Made by a program: the position numbers and the translations under genes. A stretch of DNA of 64,000 nucleotides from Anopheles merus. Taxonomy: Eukaryota; Arthropoda; Insecta; Diptera; Culicidae. The notes beneath the pieces were generated by a model. It was not told the DNA's origin and did no database searches. It saw only the letters and a list, made by a program, of their open reading frames with translations. Below, piece after piece: positions 1 to 11,705 of the stretch. The number at the start of each line of letters is the position of its first letter. Positions within the stretch are counted from its first letter, which is position 1. The stretch lies in assembly GCF_017562075.2 (NCBI RefSeq), contig NC_054082.1, forward strand, positions 14,763,786 to 14,827,785. The letters run 5' to 3'.

Positions 1-3000
1 CCGAATGGCGCTTCTAAACTAGCTTACCGATACGGTGATGCCATCGTCCAACGCTGCCAGGATCCATCGCCGAGCCCGAGGAACAAGTTGGACATTCCTT
101 TATCCTCTGTTCCGGCCGCGTCCGCTCGAGAGTCCGCTCCAGCTCCCGGCACGTCACAATCGATCGTCTTGGCCGGCGAAAGTTTTACCCATTCGAGTGA
201 CAGGACAAACAGAGCAAACCGAAACGGACGACGACACTCATAATGCTGAAAATATGATAATGTTTCCTTTGCCCGGGCGTTCGTCCCACGAGCAACGAAG
301 GGACCGTGAGGGCCAGAACGGAGAGGTGCAAACAAAACTCGACTAGCGCCATAGAAAAAGTTATGATAACTTTACCTACTCGCAGCCTCAGAAAACCCCG
401 CCCGAAAACACACACACACACACACACATACACCGAGCCGTCCCCAGGACGTGCAGTACCCGGGAGAAAATACCGAACGAATGAAAATGAGATGATGATG
501 ATGATGAAGCATTCAATAGCGTCAAGCCAAGTACAATAACAGTGGTGGAGAACGAGCGTACACAAAAAAATAAAACCTCCTCACACACAGAGCGAAAAAG
601 CTCCCAAAAACCCAAGTCCGACCAACTCGCTCCTGTTCTCCTGTCGCCGAAACTGATCAGCCTTCTTCGCCCGAAACAAACACAAGAAAGTGCCATCGCA
701 TGACAAAATAAATAACGAACTTCGAACGTTGGACAAACGTGCGCACACTGGGAAGGAGGAAAGACGGCATCTCACGCTTGTCATGGACATCCTCCAAAGC
801 TTTTGCTCCTCCCTGTTTCCCATACCCATCGTTTCCCTCGTCCCTGTGAGAAATGCGAACGGCACGGACAGACATGCCACTGGTATGGTTGAATCGCGTT
901 AGACGAACAACTAAATAAAACCTTTCTCCCCGGTCTGTTCCGCAACGGAACTCAGCAGCAGCAGCACCACCACATCCCACCCGCATTGTCAAGTATTGGC
1001 GAAAATGTATTATTATTCGGTATATTGATCACATTTTGAATATAAATGATGTCACAGCGAGATGTCAGCGAGGTGCACCGCTCCGGCGATACGAAACAGA
1101 GCGCGAACGCGTGCGCTGCGGTTGGGGAGCGTAAAATTGCCACTTCTTCGGGCGACAGGGAGACGCCAGCTATCGGTGTCACTAGCAGGGACGAACAGCG
1201 AACGAACGGTACGCGCTTACCAAGCGACAAAGAATGTATATTAACCGGCAAATCGGCGAACAAAACGGGCGCAAAATACAACCCACCCATCGAGCTTTAT
1301 GCCGCCCGCGCAAGATTACGCAGGAGTCGCCCGTCTAAGCACAGATTTGGTCGGTGTAAATTAGTTCTAAAGCGAGCAAAGCGTCTCTCCCTCTCTCGGT
1401 GTGGTGTGATCAGCTCACGGGGCGACCTAATCTAGCCGTGCCAATAATACGACGCGCTCGAACCGACGAAGCTAGAAAGTAAGGTTATCCGTTAATGGGA
1501 GAAAAACCTCAGCCACCATTTTCATCATCCGCAGCCCCACGGCACTGTTAGTCAATCTATCCGCACCGAATCCATCCGAATGCCGTCACCCCCACTGTTC
1601 CATCAGTGCCAAGAGGGGGGCCCATCAGCTGGAGGGCCTCTTTTTTTTCTATAGAACGCGCGCTGATTGGAGAGGATCTATTCAGAGCTACTTGCGCCTG
1701 TACTTACTCACTTCCTGCTTCTTTATTCTATCCAGTGAGTGCTTTTTTTGTTGCTTTCGATTGTGTGCGTGTGAGTGTGCTCTTCCCCTGTTTCATACCG
1801 CGAACGCTTGCTCCTTTCGATTGCTATTACGATTTTTCCCCTTATTTCTATTCCTTTCTCCTCCAGCCATCCATCCGTCGCTGTATCATTCTTTCCTTCC
1901 GGTTCTGGTGCTGCTCATGCTATCCAGTTTTTTTTTGCTCTTTCTCTGGTTCTCCTCTCCATCCGCACGAAACCACCAAATGATCTCCCGTGATGCGTTT
2001 CTTGCCCGGGGACATAAATCGCTTTCGCGCTGCCACATTATCCAAAAGTTCGAAAGAAAAGCTATTTTTCTTTCTGCCTCCGGCGTCTGCTCTGTCCCAA
2101 CTGTATGGATGTGTGTGTGTGTGTATGTGTGCTTTCCTTTTCTAACCCCCCCCCCCCCCCCCCCCCCACCCGGCTCCTTTTGATGAAGCTTTTCAGCTTC
2201 CACACGAGCTCTCGCTCGGTGATGGGTTGTGCGTTTTGCTCTCCATTCGCAACTGGCTTTCCACGAAACGGTGTGGCTCAATTTTTACCATTCAACACAC
2301 ATGAGCATACACACACACACGCGCTTGATTTTAATCCCAAATATATTGGAAAACCCCCTCCATACCATCATCGATACTGGTACCGGTTGGCAGCCTGCGT
2401 CGTCGATCGAAATCAAGCCACACGAATAGAAGAACGTTCGCGCTGCCCTTGCTATCTTGCTATCGATCCTGCGGTTCATCTTTGTATAGAACCAGCTTCC
2501 GGCGTTTGAAAGAACCAGCCATCGTTTTGCCCTGCTGCCGCTGGAATCGGTTATATCATTACTTCATGTTTGATCGACTGCACGAAAGATTAAAAGGCTA
2601 AATATACTCCGATATTTTTTTTACAAAATCTCTGTAACTGTGTGACTGCGGTTCCTATACATATCCCTCAGCATTTAATTGTCTTTTCTTATCTTTTTTT
2701 ATGATGTTCAGCATTCAATAGGAATAACACATCTCAAGCTTGTAACGCTTACTGTCCCTTCCTTCTTGTTCCATCCTATAACACTTAAATTGCTTCATTT
2801 CTTCCTCCAGTGCACGAGAATCGATCACCGAAAGCTCTACTTATTGAGGCTGTAATCGTACCGCACCCTTAGCATAATCATTTCACCAACATAATGTCAA
2901 CCCCACAGGTTTCTTCCTTCTGTCTTTCTGTCTCCTATCTCCCTTTTCTCACCAGTATCCGTCCACCCGGCGGGCTGGAATCAGCTCGCCTTCCATTCGA

Positions 3001-3599
3001 TCTATTGACTGTCCACACTTGATCGAAATTTCCTCATTATTATGTACATAAATACATACGGAAGCAAGAAATGGGGCGCTGCTCGGTCCGGCATTGTGTC
3101 AGCTGGTGCTATTCAACGGTGACGTCCCCTATTTCCCAACCCTTCCCCCACGAAGAAGTCCACCAGCTAGTGGGGTTAGTTTTTGGCTCATTTGCTCCGT
3201 CCACCGCGGGCAGACAATCGTGGGGCGGTGACTTATATGTTTACGGTTGATTTGGAAACTGATTCGCTTCCACCGTACGTAACCGGCACGGCGACAGGAA
3301 GCGAGTAATCGAACAGACTACGGCTCCCATTCGGAGCGGTGGTTCCCGTTGCGTGAGCATCAGCTGCCATTTGGGTAAGGTGATTTATGTTTATGCTACA
3401 CGGCCACACGGTCTGCGAGTAAAATAATGGACAGATCTTTTGAAAAGCAGCTTACCGAAAACAAGGGCGCAACGTAAAAGGCACAAGCAACAACTTATTA
3501 ACAATGCTGCCCGGAGCGATGTTTCACTCCTGCTCGGTGCTCCATAAATCAGCAAACTCCGATCAAGCTGAACCCAATTCCCTTAATGTGTGTACAGTG

Positions 3600-3601
<2 letters not shown>

Positions 3602-3641
<40 letters not shown>
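3602..3641 (+). repeat. (AG)20 microsatellite
   Basis: A 40-base pure AG run followed by A6. Confidence 0.96.
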
Positions 3642-3644
<3 letters not shown>

Positions 3645-3799
3645 AACAACCTGACATTAAACATGTATCAGCAAAAATAATATATGTGCGTGTTGGAATT
3701 TTATCCGCTTACTGTCTTAGCCAGAAGACGAAACGCGGGCTTTTTATTTGTTTGTCTTAAGGAGAATATATACCATTTCAATTTAAATTATGTTAAACC

Positions 3800-3815
3800 C
3801 GCCTAAATGTATGCA
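3800..3815 (+). repeat. 17-bp motif copy (CGCCTAAATGTATGCA)
   Basis: Leftmost copy of the dispersed motif CGCCTRAANGTATGCAA. It matches all but the final base or so. Confidence 0.7.
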
Positions 3816-6010
3816 CAAAAGCCAATGCTTTAAAATTTTATGTATTTTTGTTTTCTCAAAGCCTTATCACACTCTACAACATAACACTGATATAATATTG
3901 CTGCACTCACCTCACTTCCTAGGAGGCAGCTTTAACGTACCTTAAAGCTCTGCCGCTCCTGATCGTGCGAAGCCTCACAAAAGCATCACATCAGTGGCGA
4001 CGCGCACACGCCCGCCAACTGTCGGGCTACCGCTCATCGGGACCCTGAGGCTCCTTTTCTTTAAATAATAAATGAATTATAAGCTACTTCAATCAGCACT
4101 TAATTAAATGTTCGCCTGGTCGCTGACCACGTTTGCGCTTTAAAATTGGAACAGCGAGCATGAGTGCGATGAACCAGTGTCAGACAAAAACGCTCTCAGC
4201 TTAGCAAGTGGGCAGCAAAAGCAAAAGCTAGCTAGCAGGAGCTGGCAACGAAAGGGACCGCAGCCAAAGCATTGCTAATGAGCGGTAGAGCTAACATCAG
4301 CAGTGTGAGTAACGCAGAGAACAAAGCGCTGAAAATGGCGCTTGATATTTCTTGATATTTCAAAACTGCATTTTGCTTCTATGAGAATTTAGAATTGGAA
4401 ATTGCTTTAGCCTTAAATACAAAACAATTTACAATCTGCTATATCACTCAATAATATCAAACATTCCCCGACAGTTTGCATGCAGTTTCAGACACTGCTG
4501 AACACTCAATGCTGCTGCACATCAATAACTAAACTAACAATTTTAACCACCTTCCACGTCGAGCCACTCTCGCTGTGCTCAACATAAAATGGTAGCCTCC
4601 AGCACACGGCACACGGGGAAGGTAAAAAACTAAAACAAAAATATACGTGTTTTAGTAGTGAAACAAAACCGCAACTAACAGGGGCAACCTACGTGAAACA
4701 CATCCTAACAGCGCACTACAGTATCGGTTTAGCCGTTCTTTCCGTTACTCTCCATTTATCCTTTCATTCGATATTCATTCCAAGTCCTTCCCACGATTCC
4801 ACATAAAAACAGACTCACACACACACACACTTGCACACGCGTATCTCGGACAGCAAACTTCTTTCCACCCTGTCCCCTCGGGCTGTTCTGTTCGGCTTGT
4901 TCAACAGTCTACCAACAATCACCGACACTGGGCAGGCAATGGAAATGCGGAAAGTTCCCGTGAAACAGGAGAGCAAAAAACAACAACAAACCCAACACAC
5001 AAAACAACCTACAGCGGCAAACGTTTCGTGCGGTTTTTCCACATCAACACCCACACACAAACTGGACACACGTTTGCAATACACTTCGGTAACCGGACCG
5101 GTGCGCTGCCCGGCCTACGGCGGTCCGAGTGTGTGTGTGTGTGTGTGTGTGTCTGTGTGAAAAGCTTTTGCCAGCGTACGCGCGAACGAACAGCACCGTG
5201 ACCGCTGGCTGGCGTGCTGGCCGTGTGGGCCACCGGATCGGGCACAGATAGCGATAGCCACTCACACCGGTGCGAAGCTAAAAGCCTTCGACACACATCA
5301 AACTGGAAATGGTGGAAACGGTTGACAAAGCGCATCACTGACGCGCTACTGTTCCACCCCCGAAGCGGATTTTGCGTGGTTCGAATGTGGTTGCGTTTTG
5401 GCTTACGAAAGGGAAGCAACTCCATTGATCTGGCGTCACAGTAACACGCTATGATTGATGTTTGTCAAAAACATTACCAAGCAAAACCAGTAGCAAAGGT
5501 AACCCTTACGGTGGCACATTCGAAGAACGCGGTCCCGACTGCCATTAGCGGGACAAACTGGCAAGTAAGAAAAAAGGGGGGGGGGGGTTTCCTTTTGTCG
5601 TGCGCATTTTATCGTGCATGAGCAGCCGCTCGGGGAATACTATTCAGCAGCCAGTTGAATTGATGAGCCCTAAAAGCATCAGCTCAGCAGATGTAAAGAC
5701 ACGCGGGAATGGGGCGCAGAAGGCGGCGCTACCACTGCGGCGAATGGGCAATGAAAGCATCGCTATTTATGCGAAAACATCTAAATCAGAATTCGAAACC
5801 AATCGGGGGCAGTAACCGGCAGTATTTATGGCCCCGGGCATGGGAGCCCTTTTGTTCGCTAACCTTCTTGTAAGGTGAGACACCAGTGCGACGCGGCTGT
5901 ATCCGCGGTGAGTGTATCCTTTTGGTCCAGGCATCTCCGGCCGGCTAGTCGTACATACTTCACCACAGCTAAAGCTTTTCTTCGGTCCTTCCCGACCCGT
6001 GTAAGTGCGT

Positions 6011-6012
<2 letters not shown>

Positions 6013-6094
<82 letters not shown>
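6013..6094 (+). repeat. (GT)41 microsatellite
   Basis: An uninterrupted GT run of 82 bases. Confidence 0.97.
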
Positions 6095-6096
<2 letters not shown>

Positions 6097-6604
6097 GGGT
6101 ATTCATCGTTTGTCTGGTTTTGAATCTCCCCGAGGACACGTTTTTCACCGCCCGTTCAATGTGTGACCGGCTGCTGAAATGTCTGTTGACACGGTGCGTA
6201 TGTAGCCACAGCGACGCAAACTTCTTGCCCAGCCATTAGGGGCTGGATAATGGCTTCCGGGAAGCTAAGAAAAAAAAACGTACACACATACACACATGTC
6301 GAAAAGAGCTTTTGCCGTTGCGTGGCAAATTCTCGCACGTACCCGGCAATGCCCGACGTCCATTACTGGTGCCATTAAATTGAATCAACCACGGGTGGTG
6401 CAACCGGGCGTGCCGATAGTGTTCGAACGGGGATCGTACCATGGACTCAAGCTGTTTGGGGAAGGTAACATATTCTAGGAAACAGGTCAATGTTGTTTCG
6501 ATGGGAGTGTTGTGAACCATAAAATATATTTGCAGACAACTCCGTTTTTAAAAGACTGCTCAAAGAGATTTAAAGCCTATGATGACCATTTGCATGCACA
6601 AAAA

Positions 6605-6645
6605 TTGCATACTTCGAGGCGATAATCACTCACAAAGTATGCAAT
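6605..6645. repeat. Inverted pair of the 17-bp motif
   Basis: Minus-strand copy TTGCATACTTCGAGGCG (6605-6621) followed 9 bases later by a plus-strand copy CACAAAGTATGCAA (6631-6644). The CGCC of the second has decayed to ACTC; compare the intact CGCCACAAAGTATGCAA at 11689. Confidence 0.75.
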
Positions 6646-7184
6646 CTGTACAACTAATTTTCACTTTTAGTCCTTTTGGTGCCAAAGCAATCCATTTTCA
6701 AGATATATGTTGATGATTTAGTATGTTAGTATAAAACATCCACATAATTGTTATTAATTTGAGCATCTCGTTGGTTATCATGCATTTGTCACACAAAAAA
6801 AACAAAGCATCTTTTCTCAAACACTCATCACAAGCTATCATCATCGCGTCACATAATTACCAGCGGCCGACATCAAGCTCCATTTGCGAACACCTGCGCC
6901 TCCAATACACCATCAACACCTACCGGCTAATCGGACCGAGCCTCTCACCTATGCTTACACGAATACTTCCCCTGTCCTACACCCATCCCGAGCACACCAT
7001 TTTAAGCACTGCCAAGTCTGTCCACCCCACACAGACACACGCGCGGGGTTCCCACGGGAGATGCGACAGGGTGCCTGGGTTAGCCGCATAAATACTCCAA
7101 GATTTTCCAACCCATTAGAAAAGTCAGCTTCAGTGCTGCTCACCACATTACTAGCATCACCACGAGGGTTTCTGGACGGTGTGA

Positions 7185-7187
<3 letters not shown>

Positions 7188-7257
<70 letters not shown>

Positions 7258-7272
7258 TGTGTGTGTGTGTGC
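7188..7272 (+). repeat. (GT)n microsatellite
   Basis: About 84 bases of GT with one AT interruption near 7251. Confidence 0.96.
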
Positions 7273-9025
7273 ACGAGAGGAGAATGTATGCGAAACATAG
7301 AGCAGGGAGTGAATGAGAGAAACCAAAATCGGTTGCAGGCTCCAGCTGCCGGCGCTTCATGCAAGAATAGATGAACCACGAACAAAACGGGAAGCCCCCG
7401 GTCGAATGCAATGACGCCAGCAGCACAGGCAACAACTCGGGCAGCTCAAACAGCGAAACAGTACGATTTTGGGCCGGCATTAGCTGCGGACAGGAATGGG
7501 CGAAAGGAGAGCTACAACAAAAACCAGATGAAGTGGTAGTTAATGAGGCAAGTAACAATGCATTCATTATTTTCCCCTTACCATTCCTCTGCTGTTGGTG
7601 GTGGCTCTTTGGCACTAGTTTAATGTGCTGCCTTTGCTTTCCTGCAAGCTTTCTTCCCGTTTTCGCTCCCGGACTCGTGTGGGTAGATCGTCCCAAAGCG
7701 TACGGAAGACGAAATCCTTCCAAGAGCGGTGCCTGATGCTGCTGCTGCTGCTGCCACCACTGGCTGCCGGCTGTGGTTTTGTGTTTCTTTGCTACTTAAG
7801 CAGGACTTATCTCCCCTTTCCTTCCCTTCCCCCGAGCAGTGCTTTCCTGCCATGTGAGTGGGTACGTGTGTTGGTTCTACACGAGCTGCTGCTGCTGCTG
7901 CTAGAGTTGTTTGCATTCCTTCTAAACCAACTCAAGCTAGCCACCCGAAGAAAAGCAAACATCAATCCCATTCCCCCCTTTTTACTCGATGGCTTTTTTT
8001 CCTTCCTCCCCCCCCCCCCTCTTTTTCTCCTACTTGTCCTTTTGCATACATTCTTGATTTCACAGCCCAGAGGGTTGTCTCCATTATGTGAATCTTTCGC
8101 TTCCAACCAGCCCCGGACAGTGGCCCAAGATGGAATCCCGTGGCAGGCGAAAGCCACTAAAGCTTGCAAAAAGCAGCATCTTTTTGAAGCCGTTCGTCTT
8201 CCCGTGCGTTTGTCCGCTGGAGGCGGAGGGCGATGGGGAACGGGGAACAAACGGTTACGAAAACATACCCCGCAGCCCCCGCCACACACCCCGTTTGCCT
8301 TGTGTAGAGGGTGCGTCAGCATCGAGGCCAGAACCGGATCAATGGGTTCAACCTTGATCGACGAGCGTTTAAAAAGCGGCCCGCTCTCAGTTTGTGTTTG
8401 TGTTTTATCTTTTGTGCAGCCGGGTGGAAAATCAGCAGGATTCATTATCGTACCTCGGCCAGGTTCCAGGGATGGAAAAGTAGTTGAAATTTTGCAGCGA
8501 CGCATGGCGGGGGAGGGGTGCAGGGGGGAAGGACTCGGCCCAATTGAGCTGTAACGTTGTTACGTTAAAGCTCAACCAAGCAAACAGGTTTGTGCCCGTT
8601 TTCTGCTTCACAAAGCTAATTAACATATTTGAACTGACGAAGCGCAAACGTACGCGAGCTGCTCAATGATAAAGCAGGCTTAGTTTTAAGACCGTACCCG
8701 TTGTGTGTGTGTGTGTGTGCAGTCAGCCCAATCGCACCTGGCAATGGACGGTAAGGAAGTGGTTAAGGTAGTTCCAGCGATAGATTTAATTAATTTTACA
8801 CGCTCAAACAACGCTTCAAACGTTCTGGCGTGCTCATTCGATCAGTGCGGTGAAGGTCCGTTTTAGTAGTAAGTTTTAATGTTTGATTAGCATCTGTTTG
8901 TAGTTTGTATCGCAAAGGCTAGCAAATTTTGATTTATTGCACACTCAAACAAGCAAAAGCTTGAATAATTTATTTAATTTTATATTTCTTCTTGTTCGCT
9001 GTTCATTTTCCCTGTATAATGAAAG

Positions 9026-9042
9026 CGCCTAGATGTATGCAA
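9026..9042 (+). repeat. 17-bp motif copy
   Basis: CGCCTAGATGTATGCAA. A convergent minus-strand copy (TGTATACATTTAGGCG, 9374-9389) lies about 330 bases to the right. Confidence 0.75.
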
Positions 9043-9186
9043 TTAGAGTTAATAATTTTTTTTTCATTTTGCACGCTTTTACAGAGTTTTTGCTAAGCTT
9101 ATCTGGTTAATTCCCGACATTTTATTGTTGGATTTCCAGTTTTTTGAATCGTTATTACGAATTGTTATGCCATTAATTGTAAGAAC

Positions 9187-9256
9187 GATCCAAACATATA
9201 TGGGAAACGATGAATACATCGTGAGACAAAACAAAACAAAATACAAGAACCAACCA
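9187..9256 (+). repeat. Dispersed repeat fragment, copy A
   Basis: About 70 bases starting GATCCAAACATATATGGG align with copy B at 42220-42290 with roughly 80 per cent identity by eye (shared ATATATGGGAAA, GATGAATA, ACAAAATACA). The source element is unknown. Confidence 0.7.
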
Positions 9257-9373
9257 ATAAATCGTGACAAACCTTGTATGTAATTGCTTATGAAAACTTC
9301 TTTTGATCTCATTTTATATTACGTGGTTGCTTTGTTTTAATAGCATAACATATTTCATCCAAAATTTTATGAC

Positions 9374-9389
9374 TGTATACATTTAGGCG
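9374..9389 (-). repeat. 17-bp motif copy, minus strand
   Basis: Reads CGCCTAAATGTATACA on the minus strand. One internal change (GTATAC for GTATGC). Confidence 0.65.
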
Positions 9390-10983
9390 CTGTACTCTTT
9401 CGCCTCACACCTCACAAGCTGTTGTGAGAACGTAAATGATATTGTTGACAGAGTTTACCTGATTTTTCGTCACCAATATTATTCCTCTTCTCCACAACAA
9501 TACACCCTTGTCTAAAAAAGGCACAAAGGATTAAGAAAAACGATTAAAATCACATCCTTTTCTTACCCGTGTCTTCCATCTTCCCAGCCCGCAAACAACA
9601 AAAGCCCACAGCACCAAACCATAACAACCATCTGTTGTCTAATAATTCGCAACGCACACAATCGTCTGCAGAACCGCCACCGCCAGCCCGCAAGCCGTTG
9701 GCCAATGAGTACAATCAGCATTTTGCTTTTTGAGCAAACCCATCTCAACCAGCAGGCAAGTATCATTCGTTTACTAACATTTCGAAACAAAACATGACAA
9801 ATAAAGCAAAACTAACTACCGTGGCTCGTACAGCAACCAAACCACTCACGGCAACAGCAAGCAACTGAGTCGCTGGCTGGCAGGGGTCCGGAGACGTTTT
9901 GTGCAGCGACGATGCAATGCATCAAAGCGATTGCATTTTAAAAGCGGTACGGCTACTGTCAACACTCACTTTATCGCCGACAGCCATCCCTGTTCCCGCC
10001 GCCTGCGTGGAGCCTGCGGGCGCGGGAGCTGGTAAATGAAAAACTTCTTTTTTTTTTCAACCTCCCCTCGCAACCTTAAACCTCGCAAACGTTTCGCTAG
10101 GGATAATGTAAAGGAACGTTGAACGCATAGCAAAACGAATCCCTACCTAACGGATACACACACACATACTATTCCTACTTTCGGTTTTTTTTTTGTTTTT
10201 AATTCCCATTCCTGTTGTTCTTATGTTCTCCCTTTCTATTTACTACCAACACGATGGAACGGCGAAGTAAAAAGAAACAAATCGCTCGCACAAGAAAATC
10301 CTCTTGTCCTTGTTCGGGAAGGACAGGAGAAAAGTGCTTATGTTTCGTTTTTCGTGCCGTACATTCTTTCTTGCTTCTTCTTTGCTGATGGTGTTGAAAC
10401 AATTCAACCGTTTCCCGTTCCATCGATGTAGCCGCGCTTGGATGAAGCAACGTGCAGTCCTCCCTTTCTGCACATCAGCTTCCTCGTGCTGTGGCTTACT
10501 TCCCACAATGGCAAAACACCATCGACATCAACCATCGCCCGTCACGGTGGAAAGTCTCCACCCTTGGCCAATTGGTGGTGGTGGTGGTGATGGTTTTTGT
10601 TTCAGCCTGGCTGTAAAGTATTTACTTTAGCTCACCGTACCTCGGCACACTTCCTGCCATGGCAGCGCATTTTCGTCCGGGCTGCGGGGGGAAACTGGCT
10701 TTATCAACACCATGTCTCGCCGGTCTGTCCTGCCTGCACGGCTGCACCGTGCGCGCCGAATAGCAAACACTTCCACTTGAGGCCTTTGTTTCGCAGAAAC
10801 AAGCGCTCCTTCACACTGACAGCTTCTTAAGAGGCTCGTTTTATGGTCGTCTGTTGCAGCAGCTATCACTCTTTCTCTCTCGCTCACTCACACACAACCC
10901 ACCACAATTACAGCTTTGGCACTGCCAAAACCCTTTTGGCACGGGGGGCTTCGTAATCTTTCGCGCAATTTCGAACCGTTTTT

Positions 10984-11415
10984 GTGGAGTTTGAAATTAT
11001 TTCCAGCAAAATTCGCATCGACTATACTAGCGCACTGCTCCTGCTAACCCTTTTGCTGGTGCAATCAGTGAACGGTGCCACGGGTCCCATTCGATCCACC
11101 AATCTTCTGGGTCTGGGAAGGAGAGTTGCGCCAAACATATCCCACACAGCAGCGGTGGGTGCAGCGTTGCAACATTTCCTTTTACTGGGCAACGGGTCGA
11201 GTGTGGGCTTGGAGCTGAAGTGGTCTAAGTTTTCCAACTGGCAAGCAAATAATAGTGACGCGCCGCCGGTAGCGCTTGTTGCTGATGCACGAGCAACCAC
11301 TTTGGCTGGGTACGGGGCATGGCAGCGAGCGTACAACAGGTTTTTGCGAGCATCCATTTCGTTGATTGTTGTTGATGAATGGGCGTATTTACGTGCCCCT
11401 TGTTTGAGCTTCTAA
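10984..11415 (+). CDS. Doubtful secreted-peptide-like reading frame without ATG
   Basis: A 143-codon open frame with no ATG starts after an in-frame stop near 10954. A possible splice acceptor (TTATTTCCAG, AG at 11005-11006) would open it at 11007 in phase. It then reads a hydrophobic run ALLLLTLLLVQSVNG, like a signal peptide, and ATGPIRSTNLLGLGRR, where GRR would be a classic amidation and dibasic cleavage site of a neuropeptide precursor. No upstream exon, donor or homologue could be identified, and the frame may be chance. Confidence 0.18.
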   Translation: MEFEIISSKIRIDYTSALLLLTLLLVQSVNGATGPIRSTNLLGLGRRVAPNISHTAAVGAALQHFLLLGNGSSVGLELKWSKFSNWQANNSDAPPVALVADARATTLAGYGAWQRAYNRFLRASISLIVVDEWAYLRAPCLSF

Positions 11416-11643
11416 TTAAATGTGTTTCTTGTTAGGCGGCATAAGCAACGGACGGGGCAAGGCCACTGGCGTAACAGAACTCACTAACGCTAGCCGTTAA
11501 TGTAAAGACAGAGCAAAAAGCAAGCGCTATGGCAAAAGATTTAAATTAAATTAAGTTTATCTGCTACGTTGCACCTTTAACAGTGTAGCTTATGTGATTT
11601 TAAGAACAAATGACATGATAAATAAATATCAAAATGTAACAAT

Positions 11644-11705
11644 ATTGCATAAGTTTAGGCGTAACTTGATAATCGTAACTTGCAAATACGCCACAAAGTA
11701 TGCAA
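11644..11705. repeat. Inverted pair of the 17-bp motif
   Basis: Minus-strand copy (TTGCATAAGTTTAGGCG, 11645-11661) and plus-strand copy (CGCCACAAAGTATGCAA, 11689-11705 region) separated by 27 bases. Confidence 0.8.

Larger units (their letters stand above)
1..10983. other. Gene-poor region with microsatellites
   Basis: No exon with splice support or a recognisable domain was found on either strand. It holds CA/GT arrays at 408-428, 2108-2130, 5129-5158, 6013-6094, 7188-7272 and 8702-8719, a GA array (3602-3641), poly-C (2146-2167 and 8008-8019), poly-G (5576-5587) and copies of the 17-bp CGCCTRAANGTATGCAA motif from 3.8 kb on. It may be intergenic or lie inside a very large intron. Confidence 0.6.

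Noticed and set aside
6014..6094. Repeated units considered as a CRISPR array or satellite
   Set aside because: Simple GT dinucleotides in a eukaryotic genome; no spacer-repeat organisation.
8045..8056. A half copy of the 17-mer (TTTGCATACATT)
   Set aside because: The GGCG half is missing, so it cannot be told from chance.
7625..8554. 309-codon open frame on the plus strand and a 232-codon frame opposite it
   Set aside because: The sequence is rich in TGC and T/C runs that translate to Leu/Pro/Phe or Ser strings. There are no domain motifs or splice context, and the plus frame starts without ATG.
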